Of a stretch of 64,000 nt of DNA, positions 52,701-61,403 are shown in pieces (position 1 is the stretch's first letter; each line of letters begins with the position of its first letter). The notes under the pieces are model-generated. The model saw only the letters and a program-made list of their open reading frames with translations, was not told where the DNA came from and made no database searches. The stretch comes from Pyrinomonadaceae bacterium (GTDB lineage: Bacteria; Acidobacteriota; Blastocatellia; Pyrinomonadales; Pyrinomonadaceae). The stretch covers positions 868,001 to 932,000 of the forward strand of contig DASUNM010000027.1 of NCBI GenBank assembly GCA_036277115.1. The letters are read 5' to 3'. Position numbers and translations under genes: made by a program.

Positions 52701-54011
52701 TCACTCAACTACAGACTCGAGTAACTCAAAGAATTCGGGAAAAGAGACGCTGACGCACTCAGCATCTTCGATTTCTGTCTCGCCCTCAGCGAGCAGTCCA
52801 GCAACCGCGAACGACATCGCGATTCGGTGATCGCCGCGCGAGTCAATGCGCGCCCCGCGCAAGCGCGTTCGCCCAGCGACACGCAGTCCGTCCTCGAATT
52901 CTTCCACCTCCGCGTTCATAGCTCGCAGTCCCGCCACTGTCGCGGCGATGCGATCTGATTCCTTCACGCGCAACTCGCGGGCATCGCGTATCTCGATACC
53001 GCCAACGAGTTGGGAACCGATGACGGCGAGCAGCGGCAACTCATCAATCAATCCAGCAATGCGCTCGCCATTAATCATCAATGGCGTGTCCGTCGATTCT
53101 TTGGTCGTAAGCGGGCCTTCGACGCGAACGATTCCAACCGGCTCGTTGCATTGTTCGCGCATATCCTGAAAGTTGACCGTCAAGCCTGATAACTTAACGA
53201 CGCTAAGAAATGCGACGCGACTGGGATTAAGTCCGACGTTTGCAGTCTCGAGCAACGAACCCTCGAGCAACGCCGCGGCGGCAATGAAATACGCCGCCGA
53301 GGAAATGTCGCCCGGAACAAGCACTTCGCGCGCCGTCAGACTCGCAGGACCCGTTACCGCGGCGAATGTCTGGCCTTCTTTAAACGCATCTCCCTCTTCG
53401 ACAGTAACACCAAACCAGCGCAGCATTCGTTCGGTGTGATCACGGGTCGGCGTCTGCTCGGTGACTTTCGTTTGACCCCTGGCGTTAAGACCCGCCAGCA
53501 GAATCGCCGACTTAACCTGCGCGCTCGAAACTAGTAGTTCGTAATCGATCGGTCGCAAAGGATTGCGGCCGCGGATGGTAAGCGGCGGGCGGCCATCGTT
53601 CGAATGAATCTCTGCGCCCATCATCCCCAGCGGCTCAATGATTCGCTGCATCGGCCGCGAGCGCAGCGATTCATCTCCGGTCAAAGTCGTCTCGAAATCC
53701 TGTCCCGCGAGAACGCCAGCCAGCAGGCGCATCGTCGTGCCGCTGTTCCCGCAATCCAGGGGCTCTTTCGGCGCACGTAATCCCCGCGCCCCAACGCCCT
53801 TAATAACCAACCCGTCGCTTTTGCGAGCAATTGAAACGCCCAGTTGCTCAAGACAGCGCAATGTCGCCGCGCAATCTTCACTCGTCGAAAAGTTCCGGAT
53901 GAGCGAAGTGCCGTTGGCTAAAGCGGCAATCATCGCCGCGCGATGGGAAATCGATTTATCGCCCGGCATCTCAAGCTTGCCAACGATTCTTTTGGCGGGA
54001 TGAATGATCAC
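52701..54011 (-). CDS. aroA: 3-phosphoshikimate 1-carboxyvinyltransferase (EPSP synthase)
   Basis: 436 residues. The opening is LEMPGDKSISHRA (Lys and Ser of the S3P site). Glyphosate-binding LDCGNSGTTMRL, RSRPMQRIIEPLGMMGAEI and VKESDRIAATVAGLRA are also present. Together with aroK it covers two consecutive shikimate steps. Full length, no oddities. Confidence 0.97.
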   Translation of the reverse strand: MIIHPAKRIVGKLEMPGDKSISHRAAMIAALANGTSLIRNFSTSEDCAATLRCLEQLGVSIARKSDGLVIKGVGARGLRAPKEPLDCGNSGTTMRLLAGVLAGQDFETTLTGDESLRSRPMQRIIEPLGMMGAEIHSNDGRPPLTIRGRNPLRPIDYELLVSSAQVKSAILLAGLNARGQTKVTEQTPTRDHTERMLRWFGVTVEEGDAFKEGQTFAAVTGPASLTAREVLVPGDISSAAYFIAAAALLEGSLLETANVGLNPSRVAFLSVVKLSGLTVNFQDMREQCNEPVGIVRVEGPLTTKESTDTPLMINGERIAGLIDELPLLAVIGSQLVGGIEIRDARELRVKESDRIAATVAGLRAMNAEVEEFEDGLRVAGRTRLRGARIDSRGDHRIAMSFAVAGLLAEGETEIEDAECVSVSFPEFFELLESVVE

Positions 54012-54056
54012 GAAGGAATCTTAGCGCGTCGTATCGCGACCCCGAAACAGGCTCAA

Positions 54057-54116
54057 GGTACGCACGCCGCTGGCGTGCTGCTTTTGAATCAAGTGCATGC
54101 CGGAGGCGTGCGTACC
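54057..54116. repeat. GGTACGCACGCCGCTGGCGTG inverted repeat
   Basis: Left arm GGTACGCACGCCGCTGGCG, right arm GCATGCCGGAGGCGTGCGTAC. Third and best-conserved copy of the GTACGCACGC family, between the divergent aroA and anti-sigma genes. Confidence 0.8.
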
Positions 54117-54238
54117 ACGCCAAACTTGCGCGGACATTGACACGCGCCCAGCCCGCATGTTACACGTCCGTCTTCCGTTTGCTTTTGAATCGTCAGCAGC
54201 CAGAACGCGATTCCCATGGCTGGAGGCCTGTGCCTTTT

Positions 54239-54652
54239 GTGACCGATCAAACGACTCGACTCGTTTTGCCCAGCCACATTGAGGCTGTTGCTGACGCTGC
54301 TGCCGCGGCGGCTGACTTCGCGCGCAATTGTGGGCTCGCGGACGAAGCAGCTTTTGGCATCGACATGGCTGTGCGCGAAGCCATCACCAACGCGATCGTT
54401 CACGGCAACAAGGAAGACGATACGAAACAGGTGGAAATGACCCTCAACTGCTCGTCGCAGGCAGTTGAAATCGAAGTCAGCGATCAGGGCGCCGGGTTCG
54501 ATCCGGTCGCAGTGCCCGACCCCACGGCCGCCGAAAATCTGATGAAGACTTCGGGCCGCGGTAACTTCCTGATGCGCAGCTTCATGGATGAAGTCGAGTG
54601 GGTGAGCCGGCCCGAGGGGGGGACGATAGTGCGAATGGTGAAGAGAGTTTGA
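54239..54652 (+). CDS. Anti-sigma factor, RsbW-like serine kinase
   Basis: About 137 residues from GTG (VTDQTTRLVLPSH). GHKL ATPase signs are VREAITNAIVHGNK (N box), VSDQGAGFDP (G1) and SGRGNFLMRSFMD (G2). The size and context indicate an RsbW/SpoIIAB kinase that binds a sigma factor or phosphorylates STAS antagonists. The two STAS genes follow within about 520 bp. No sigma factor gene is in the window. Confidence 0.87.
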   Translation: MTDQTTRLVLPSHIEAVADAAAAAADFARNCGLADEAAFGIDMAVREAITNAIVHGNKEDDTKQVEMTLNCSSQAVEIEVSDQGAGFDPVAVPDPTAAENLMKTSGRGNFLMRSFMDEVEWVSRPEGGTIVRMVKRV

Positions 54653-54762
54653 TATTTGATTTTGTACTTTTGATGGCGCCCGAATGCGGGAACTTATCCG
54701 TGACGGTGGAATCAAAAGTCCGCAATCAGAAATCGAAAACTTTTCGGGAGACTCTTTGAATC

Positions 54763-55110
54763 ATGGCAGAGCTTAACATCCGCGAACGACAAGCCGGCGA
54801 CGTGACAGTGCTGGATATGGACGGGCGAATCACCATCGGCGATGGCAGTATCGCGCTGCGCAGCGCCGTGCGTCGTTTACTCGAAGAGCAAAAGAAAAAG
54901 ATTCTGCTGAACCTGGCCGGCGTCGGTTACATCGATTCAAGCGGCATCGGCGAGCTGGTTTCCAGCTACACGGCCATCAACAAGGAAGGCGGCCAGCTTA
55001 AGCTGCTCAGCCTGACCCAGAAACTTCAGGACCTGCTCACTATCACGAAGCTGCTCACCGTCTTTGACGCGTACGACGAAGAAGCGGAAGCGCTCAGCAA
55101 CTTCAAGTAA
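54763..55110 (+). CDS. STAS-domain anti-sigma factor antagonist 1
   Basis: 115 residues of the RsbV/SpoIIAA type. The phosphorylatable Ser is in GYIDSSGIGELVSSY. It sequesters the kinase when dephosphorylated. About two thirds of positions appear identical to the next gene. Start at ATG with gggagac in front. Confidence 0.9.
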   Translation: MAELNIRERQAGDVTVLDMDGRITIGDGSIALRSAVRRLLEEQKKKILLNLAGVGYIDSSGIGELVSSYTAINKEGGQLKLLSLTQKLQDLLTITKLLTVFDAYDEEAEALSNFK

Positions 55111-55170
55111 GCATAAACCCGCGCCAGTGATCGAATCACTGCCGCGAACCCACGAAAGACGGAGATTGAC

Positions 55171-55518
55171 ATGGCTCAACTAGACATCAAACAACGCCAG
55201 GCGGGCGACGTAACTATTTTGGATCTCGATGGCGAAGTGCGCATCGGCGACAGCAGCACTGCACTTCGCAGCGCGATTCGCAATTTGGTTGCCGGTGGGA
55301 ATCAGAAGCTTTTACTGAATCTGAAAGGCGTCCGGTACATCGATTCCAGCGGCATCGGCGAACTGATCGCGAACTACACCACGGTGGGACGCGGCGGCGG
55401 CCAACTTAAGCTTCTGAATCTGACGGAGAAAGTCCAGGATCTGCTGGTCATCACTAAGCTGCTCACCGTCTTCGACGTGTATGACAACGAAGCCGACGCG
55501 CTCAGCAGCTTTAAATAA
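55171..55518 (+). CDS. STAS-domain anti-sigma factor antagonist 2 (tandem paralogue)
   Basis: 115 residues, same length and register as the first copy (QRQAGDVTILDLDGEVRIGD, RYIDSSGIGELIANY, LLVITKLLTVFDVYDNEADALSSFK). The C-terminal Glu/Asp pattern differs mildly. Possibly tuned to a second phosphatase or stress signal. Followed by an intrinsic terminator. Confidence 0.9.
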   Translation: MAQLDIKQRQAGDVTILDLDGEVRIGDSSTALRSAIRNLVAGGNQKLLLNLKGVRYIDSSGIGELIANYTTVGRGGGQLKLLNLTEKVQDLLVITKLLTVFDVYDNEADALSSFK

Positions 55519-55542
55519 CCCATCTACAACTCGCGTTTAATC

Positions 55543-55576
55543 ACGGCCCTGCGTTCGCGCCGGGCCGTTTTGTTTT
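55543..55576 (+). terminator. Rho-independent terminator after the STAS pair
   Basis: ACGGCCC...GGGCCGT stem (12-base loop) then TTTTGTTTT. Confidence 0.85.
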
Positions 55577-55587
55577 CCCATAGTCCG

Positions 55588-55710
55588 TCGTCAGGTGTCC
55601 GTTGTCAGTTGTTTCCACGATCGAATCGAATCAAAACGTCGCAATAACTCGTCTGGCAACTGGCAACTGACAACTGACAGACAGGTTCATCTGTGGCTTG
55701 GTGTCTCTGT
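55588..55710. repeat. Repeat segment with GTTGTCAGTTG and CACAGAG-like elements
   Basis: GTCAGGTGTCCGTTGTCAGT faces CAACTGGCAACTGACAACTG; next to it is GGTTCATCTGTGGCTTGG, a degenerate CACAGAG-family fragment. The long frame of the TPM gene starts here, so its true start is later. Confidence 0.7.
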
Positions 55711-55735
55711 GGCTTGTGCTAGACTGCCGCGACCG

Positions 55736-56362
55736 ATGAAGCGGAAGTTCGACAAAGACGCCAGCGAACGCATCGCTAACGCCGTCGCTGAAATCGAGAA
55801 GAACACGGACGCGGAACTCGTGATCGTCATTCGGGCGAGGTCGAGTTCATATCGTCATGCCGATTATTTGTGTGGCGCCATCCTCGCATTTCTCGGTCTG
55901 CTGTTCGCACTGTTCTCGCCTTTTGTGATTCCTGCGATTGTGGTGCCCATCGACGTCGCCCTGATGTTTGTTATCGGCGCCTTTGTCTCATCCCGCAGTC
56001 CGTCTTTTCAGCGCTTACTAACGTCGAAGAAGTCTCGCGCCGCCAGCGCGCGCCAGGGCGCCGCGGCGATGTTCTACGAGGCGGGTATCGCGAACACCAA
56101 AGCGGAAAACGGCCTGCTCGTTTACGTTTCCCTGCTCGAAGAACAAATTGAAGTGATCGCGGATCGCGGCATCCTGAAAGCCATGCCACCGTTGCCGTGG
56201 AACACAGAGCTTCATGAGCTGAAAGCACTGGCTCGACACTGCGATCCGGAAAAACTTATTCAGTCATTGCGCAAACTCGGTGCTCTACTCGCCGCGCATC
56301 TCCCTTGTACCGGCGAAAATCCTAATGAACTGGTGGACGGCCCACGCATCGAATTGAAATGA
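55736..56362 (+). CDS. TPM-domain membrane protein
   Basis: 208 residues. DAELVIVIRARSSSYRHADY at the start, two membrane helices (LCGAILAFLGLLFALF, VPIDVALMFVIGAF), then a C-terminal TPM-like region (AGIANTKAENGLLVYVSLLEEQIEVIADRGI). The TPM domain is also known as TLP18.3/Psb32/MOLO-1; roles in protein turnover or phosphatase-like activity have been reported. Its stop overlaps the next ATG (ATGA). The earlier start at 55595 lies in repeats. Confidence 0.8.
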   Translation: MKRKFDKDASERIANAVAEIEKNTDAELVIVIRARSSSYRHADYLCGAILAFLGLLFALFSPFVIPAIVVPIDVALMFVIGAFVSSRSPSFQRLLTSKKSRAASARQGAAAMFYEAGIANTKAENGLLVYVSLLEEQIEVIADRGILKAMPPLPWNTELHELKALARHCDPEKLIQSLRKLGALLAAHLPCTGENPNELVDGPRIELK

Positions 56363-57927
56363 AGCGGCTCAAATCTGGAACGTGGAATTTGAAAACAGGT
56401 CGCTTCACGATCGGCGCGGTGTCGTTTGTGTTTGCCGCAATGACGCTCGCGGTGTTCGCCACTGAAGCACTCGCGCGGGTTGGCGGCGGCGGCGGCTACG
56501 GCGGCGGCGGAGGTGGAGGTGACGGCGACGGTGAAGGGCTCGGCGTCATCATCTATCTGATTTTCCGGTTGCTGCTTTGGTTGACGATTGAGCATCCCGC
56601 GATTGGAATTCCGCTCGACATCATCGTGATCTGCGCGGTCATCTATTGGTTTGCCAGACGCTCAAAAAAACCAGCTTCGGTCGTTTCTTCTTCACCGGTA
56701 CTCGGCTTATCAACTGGTCCTGGCGGACGGCCACAGCAGGACATTCAGCGCGCTTTCAATCAGCTACGACGCTTTGATCCGAACTTTTCGGAAATCATTT
56801 TTACCGATTTCTGTTACGCGCTTTACGGCCGTGCGCACGACGCGCGGGGCAAAGGCAAAGCCGCGCTCGATGACCTTTCGCCGTATTTGTCAGACGCGGC
56901 GCGCGGCGCGCTATTGCAATTAAACTCGCCCCAACTCAAAGCCGTGCAGGGCGTCATCGTGGGCGCGATGGTGGTTGCCGACGTGCGCGGCCTCACGACG
57001 CCCACTGTCGAAATGAGCGTTGAATTCGAAGCGAACTATACCGAGTTCACGCCGCGCGACGGTGATCCCCGCGGCGAGATGGCGTACTACGTTCGCGAGC
57101 GTTGGGAGTTCGAGCGCAAACGCGATTTGCTTTCGCCGCCACCCGGGGAAGCGACCGCGCTGCACTGCCCCAGTTGCGGCGCGCCTTTGCAGAAAGACAC
57201 CAACGGCGCGTGCGCTTTCTGCCACACGAAAGTCGAAAGCGGCGAGTTTCAATGGTACGTGCGTAACGTGCGCACGCTGGGTCGCGAAGCGCGGGGCCCG
57301 CTGCTCACTTCGAATGTTCCTGAGGTCGGGACACTTAACCCGACCATCATGCAGCCGAACTTTCCACACGTCCGCGCCGCCTTCGAGCAAAACAATCCAA
57401 CCTTCAAATGGGCGGAGTTCCAGGCCCGCGCGCGCATGATTTTCAACGAATTGCAGGACGCTTGGTCGTCTTTGAATTGGGAGCGCGCCCGACCGCACGA
57501 GACGGACAACATTTTCCAGATGCACCAGTACTGGATTGAGGCTTACCGGCGCCAGAAACTTCGCAACGTACTCGAGCGGTATCAAATTACCGGGATGCAG
57601 CCCACCAAGATCAAACAGGACAATTTTTATCAATCGGTCACGCTGCGGATTTTCGCCGAAGGTTATGATTACACCATCAACGAAAGCGGCCAGGTCGTCG
57701 CGGGCTCACGAACAAATTTGCGGAAATGGAGTGAATATTGGACTTTTATTCGCAACAGCAAAGCCACCCCAGCCGCGGCCCGCGCCGATCTAAACTGTCC
57801 AAATTGCGGCGCGCCGTTGAAGGTAAATGCCACCGGCATCTGCGAATTCTGCGGTGGAAAAATCACTTCCGGCGAATTCGATTGGGTGCTTTCGAAGATT
57901 GAGCAGGATGAAAGCTACGCCGGTTAA
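56359..57927 (+). CDS. Tim44-like membrane protein with two zinc ribbons
   Basis: 522 residues. A membrane segment at the N-terminus is followed by a Gly-rich loop (GGGGGYGGGGGGG), a second membrane helix pair (GVIIYLIFRLLLWL, LDIIVICAVIYWF), a Tim44-like region (FDPNFSEIIFTDFCYALYG), and zinc ribbons CPSCGAPLQ...CAFC (about 269) and CPNCGAPLK...CEFC (about 480). Coupled to the TPM gene by a 4-base overlap. Likely an inner-membrane complex of unknown function. Confidence 0.78.
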   Translation: MKRLKSGTWNLKTGRFTIGAVSFVFAAMTLAVFATEALARVGGGGGYGGGGGGGDGDGEGLGVIIYLIFRLLLWLTIEHPAIGIPLDIIVICAVIYWFARRSKKPASVVSSSPVLGLSTGPGGRPQQDIQRAFNQLRRFDPNFSEIIFTDFCYALYGRAHDARGKGKAALDDLSPYLSDAARGALLQLNSPQLKAVQGVIVGAMVVADVRGLTTPTVEMSVEFEANYTEFTPRDGDPRGEMAYYVRERWEFERKRDLLSPPPGEATALHCPSCGAPLQKDTNGACAFCHTKVESGEFQWYVRNVRTLGREARGPLLTSNVPEVGTLNPTIMQPNFPHVRAAFEQNNPTFKWAEFQARARMIFNELQDAWSSLNWERARPHETDNIFQMHQYWIEAYRRQKLRNVLERYQITGMQPTKIKQDNFYQSVTLRIFAEGYDYTINESGQVVAGSRTNLRKWSEYWTFIRNSKATPAAARADLNCPNCGAPLKVNATGICEFCGGKITSGEFDWVLSKIEQDESYAG

Positions 57928-57978
57928 GTGGTTTTGGCCCAGCTTTTGCTCTGGTCCAAATGTCACGACGCAGAAAGC

Positions 57979-58008
57979 TTGACGCGTCTCAACTGGCCTT
58001 GCTATTCT
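57979..58008 (+). promoter_or_regulatory. Candidate sigma70 promoter for the CarD-family gene
   Basis: TTGACG (57979-57984), 18-base spacer, TATTCT (58003-58008), 126 bp before the GTG start. Confidence 0.4.
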
Positions 58009-58133
58009 CCAGTCAGTTCACGGACAACTCGGTTCAAGAACACCCGATCGGTTTATTGTCTCGCATAACTTTCGGTTCCTAGCCGCGCAATGCGACTTAC
58101 CTTGGTGACGTTTCAAACTCTGGAGGTGTAAAG

Positions 58134-58688
58134 GTGGGCTTCAAGGTCGGCCAGAAGGTTGTTTACCCAAATCACGGTATCGGTACCATCGAGCAAATCG
58201 AGCAGAAACAAATCGGTGCGACAGCGCTCCCGTTTTACACGCTCCGGCTCGCAGCTACGAATACCCTCGTATTAGTCCCTGTGACCAACGCCACGGAAGT
58301 CGGTCTGCGTAAGCCGATTACGACGTTGGAGTGCGACACGCTTTTCCAAACGTTGAGTTCAGACTTTGCCACCCCGCCGCATGATTGGAAAGATCGGTTT
58401 AAGGATTTTTCCGAGAAGATGCGCACCGGCAACATTTTTGAAGTCGCCGAAGTCTTAAAGCACCTCAACTATTTGAGTCACAGCAAACCCCTTTCGTTCC
58501 GCGAGCAGCGGATGCTTGAGCGCGCACATTACCTCGTCGTTTCTGAACTCGCGGCTGTTTGCCGTCAGCCCGAGTGCAACATCGAGCCGCGCGTGAATGA
58601 CGCATTGGCCCAGGCGTGTTCGCGCCACGATGGTAAATCGAACGGCAACGGCAACCTGCGGCGGGCGGTCGCAGCCGGCGCTCACTGA
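58134..58688 (+). CDS. CarD/CdnL-family transcription regulator
   Basis: 184 residues from a GTG with ggaggtg 6 bases before. The Tudor-like RNA-polymerase-interacting domain is FKVGQKVVYPNHGIGTIEQIEQKQIG, followed by the helical DNA-binding part (KMRTGNIFEVAEVLKHLNYL, SFREQRMLERAHYLVVSELA). CarD stabilises RNA polymerase open complexes and controls rRNA and stress genes. Ends in a Ser/Asn/Gly tail. Followed by a terminator. Confidence 0.92.
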   Translation: MGFKVGQKVVYPNHGIGTIEQIEQKQIGATALPFYTLRLAATNTLVLVPVTNATEVGLRKPITTLECDTLFQTLSSDFATPPHDWKDRFKDFSEKMRTGNIFEVAEVLKHLNYLSHSKPLSFREQRMLERAHYLVVSELAAVCRQPECNIEPRVNDALAQACSRHDGKSNGNGNLRRAVAAGAH

Positions 58689-58711
58689 TCTTCCAGGTTA
58701 GTCTTCAGGGA

Positions 58712-58750
58712 AGCGCGCAGCCCCACAGTTTCGGGACTGCGTGCTTTTTT
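58712..58750 (+). terminator. Rho-independent terminator after the CarD-family gene
   Basis: A GCGCGCAGCCCC/GGGACTGCGTGC stem with one mismatch and a six-T tail. Confidence 0.82.
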
Positions 58751-58798
58751 CTGCCGTGATATCATGCTGGAAAACTGTTACTCCTGATTACGATTACG

Positions 58799-60223
58799 AT
58801 GGACGATCCTGCTAGTAGTTTCCTCGCCTTGTTTGCTGCCGACGCCCAGTCGGAGTCCAGCCTCTTCGGGATAGCGCTCAAGTTCGCGGCGGTTCTTTTC
58901 TTCTTAATCATAAACGCGTTTTTTGTGGGCGCTGAGTTTGCGCTAATTGCCGTTCGTCGCCCGCGTCTGGAAGCTCGCGCCGCCGCCGGGAGTAAGTCCG
59001 CCCAATCGGCACTTCGCTTGCTCGACGATCCGACGCTCTTCATCAACGCATCGCAACTGGGAATCACCATTGCCTCGCTGGTCCTGGGCGCGCTGGGGGA
59101 ACCGGCCTTTGCCGCATTGATAGAACCACTTGCCCTGAGCATCACGCCGCAACCGCAGGCTGCCTACCTGGCCCATCTCATCGCGATGGTCATCGCGTTG
59201 TCGCTGATGACCTTCCTGCACATGGTGCTGGGCGAGTTGTTGCCAAAAATGATCGCACTCGAACGTGCCGAAGCACTGGCGTTGTTTTCTTCACGGACGC
59301 TGGAAATTTTTGCCCGATTATTTCGTGCGCCGCTTTGGATTTTTAATCGGACCGGCGCCGGGCTCGCACGGCTCTTCGGATTGAAGTCGTCATTGCACCA
59401 CACGGCCGTGTACAGCGAGGAAGAACTGCGCCAGCTCGTGGATATTTCCCGCGAGAGCGGTCACCTGCGCGCCGAAGAGCGGCGCTTGATCCATCGCGTC
59501 TTCGAATTTTCCGACACCCTCGTGCGCGAAGCGATGGTGCCACGCACTGAGATGGCCGCCATCTCAATCGATTGCTCGCTTGAAGACATTCGCGACGCCT
59601 TCCAAAAGCACGGTTATTCGCGGCTGCCGGTTTATGACGGCAAGCTGGACAACGTCGCCGGCTTCATTCACAGCAAGGACCTGATGCCATTCCTGCTGAA
59701 GCCTGAAGCGTTTCGGCTCGAATACGTTTTGCAGCCGCCGATGTACATCGTGGACACGGCGCGCCTCGAAGCTGTTCTGCGACAGATGCAGACGGCCAAA
59801 TCACACTTCGGCTTTGTCGTCGATGAACACGGCGGGATTGAAGGCATCATCACGCTCGAGGATTTGCTGGAAGAGATCGTCGGCGACATTTCTGATGAGC
59901 ATGACGAGGAAGTCAACGAGCAAATCACGAAAGTGGATGACCGCACGTATTTGCTCGACGGCGCACTCGCGGTGCGAGATCTAAACAAACGCCTGAAGGC
60001 GGCGCTGCCTGAATCCGAAAGCTACATCACGATTGGCGGGTTTCTCATGACTGAAGTCGGACATGTCCCGCAACCCGGAGAAATGATCGAGCATGACGGC
60101 CTCAAGTTTCACGTCGAGAAAGTTGAACGAAGGCGAGTGCTGCGAGTGAAACTGGAATTACTTGAGAAGCGCGACGAAATGAAATCAGAAGATGCGGGCG
60201 GGTCGGAAAGCGCGCCGGCTTAA
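58799..60223 (+). CDS. CNNM/HlyC-CorC family transporter with CBS pair
   Basis: 474 residues: DUF21 membrane domain with about four helices (FFLIINAFFVGAEFALIAVRRPRL is characteristic), two CBS domains (MVPRTEMAAISIDCSLEDI, DEHGGIEGIITLEDLLEEIVGDISDEHDEE) and a CorC_HlyC domain at the end. Divalent-cation efflux or homeostasis (Mg, Co) is the usual role. Start has no near rival. Convergent with egtD (12 bp gap). Confidence 0.92.
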   Translation: MDDPASSFLALFAADAQSESSLFGIALKFAAVLFFLIINAFFVGAEFALIAVRRPRLEARAAAGSKSAQSALRLLDDPTLFINASQLGITIASLVLGALGEPAFAALIEPLALSITPQPQAAYLAHLIAMVIALSLMTFLHMVLGELLPKMIALERAEALALFSSRTLEIFARLFRAPLWIFNRTGAGLARLFGLKSSLHHTAVYSEEELRQLVDISRESGHLRAEERRLIHRVFEFSDTLVREAMVPRTEMAAISIDCSLEDIRDAFQKHGYSRLPVYDGKLDNVAGFIHSKDLMPFLLKPEAFRLEYVLQPPMYIVDTARLEAVLRQMQTAKSHFGFVVDEHGGIEGIITLEDLLEEIVGDISDEHDEEVNEQITKVDDRTYLLDGALAVRDLNKRLKAALPESESYITIGGFLMTEVGHVPQPGEMIEHDGLKFHVEKVERRRVLRVKLELLEKRDEMKSEDAGGSESAPA

Positions 60224-60235
60224 TCTATTCGACAT

Positions 60236-61237
60236 TTATTCGACGGCGACAAAGAGATTGCTGCTAAACCGTTTCGCTTCATCGAACCATGTTTGCTCGC
60301 GCACGAATCCTGTCTGCTGCGCGAGGGACGAAAGCTCTTCCAGATCGTACTTGTAAGCGTTCTCCATATGAATGCGCTCGCCTGCTTCCAGCGTGAAAGA
60401 CAAATCAAGACCGGGAATTGTCACGGACTGCTGGCGTAGACTCTCGAGATAAACATCGATCCGTCCCTCGGCGTCGTTGTAGACCGACCTCAAACCAAAC
60501 GCCCACAAGTCAAAGTCAGCCCCAAACTCGCGGTTGATGCGCGCTAACTGATTCAGAATGAAAGCGCGCGTCACTCCCAGTGAATCGTTGTAGGCGCGTT
60601 CGAGCGTCTCTCGATCCTTTTTCAGATCAGCGCCCAGAAGCAACGCGTCGCCTGGGCGCAATCCCCGGCGAATCGTGCGCAGAAATGTTGAAGCGTCGGG
60701 CTTTTCAAAGTTGCCGATGTTTGAGCCGAGAAAAAGCACCAGCGCGCGTCCATGTGCCGGCGGCTTGAGCGCCGCCAGCCCGTCAAAGTAATCCGCGGCG
60801 TAAGCTTCGATCTGCAAGGTCGGATACGCCTGAAGTAAAGTGTGCGAACTCTCTTCCAAAGCGGAAGGCGAAATGTCGATGGGAACAAACAGCAGCGTCG
60901 GCTGAATCCTGAGCAACGCCTCGATCACCCGGCGCGTCTTTTCGGCACTGCCGCTGCCGAGTTCAATCAAGGTCTGACAGTCAGGAACCGAACTTACGAT
61001 TTCATCGGAATGCCGCGTGAGTATCTCAGTCTCGGCGCGCGTGGGATAGTACTCTTCAACCTGACAGATTGCTTCGAACAGTTTCGAACCGAGCGCATCG
61101 TACAGGAACTTTGGGAAAAGCTGTTTCGGCTTTGCGGAAAGCCCATCACGCACGTCGCGCGCGAAGTCCGCGTGCCCCTTTTGTTTCTTCAGATCGTGAA
61201 CAACAAATCTGCGGGAGGACGGTTGCGGTTGCGACAT
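60236..61237 (-). CDS. egtD: L-histidine N-alpha-methyltransferase EgtD
   Basis: 333 residues; the SAM-dependent triple methylation of histidine to hercynine, the first step of ergothioneine. Matching regions: LFEAICQVEEYYPTRAETEIL, LIELGSGSAEKTRRVIEAL, LVLFLGSNIGNFEKPDAS, LLGADLKKDRE and GERIHMENAYKY. The EgtB sulfoxide synthase that usually sits next to it is not in the window. No transporter either. Confidence 0.93.
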   Translation of the reverse strand: MSQPQPSSRRFVVHDLKKQKGHADFARDVRDGLSAKPKQLFPKFLYDALGSKLFEAICQVEEYYPTRAETEILTRHSDEIVSSVPDCQTLIELGSGSAEKTRRVIEALLRIQPTLLFVPIDISPSALEESSHTLLQAYPTLQIEAYAADYFDGLAALKPPAHGRALVLFLGSNIGNFEKPDASTFLRTIRRGLRPGDALLLGADLKKDRETLERAYNDSLGVTRAFILNQLARINREFGADFDLWAFGLRSVYNDAEGRIDVYLESLRQQSVTIPGLDLSFTLEAGERIHMENAYKYDLEELSSLAQQTGFVREQTWFDEAKRFSSNLFVAVE

Positions 61238-61344
61238 CGGATATCTCGGCGGCCCCGCTTCAGCGGTTCAGGGTTGGCTTACCATGCGAAACAACGGTGG
61301 AGGCTTTTTACGGGTGCGAATTATACGCCGCGGATGGAAGAAAC

Positions 61345-61380
61345 AAAAAGGAGCAGCCAAGCATGATGCTCAACTGCTCC
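61345..61380 (-). terminator. Rho-independent terminator for the double-PDZ gene
   Basis: GGAGCAG/CTGCTCC stem with internal AGCAT-ATGCT pairing and a T5 tail on the minus strand. Confidence 0.8.
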
Positions 61381-61403
61381 GTAAGTGCTTGTTGCGGTTC
61401 AGT

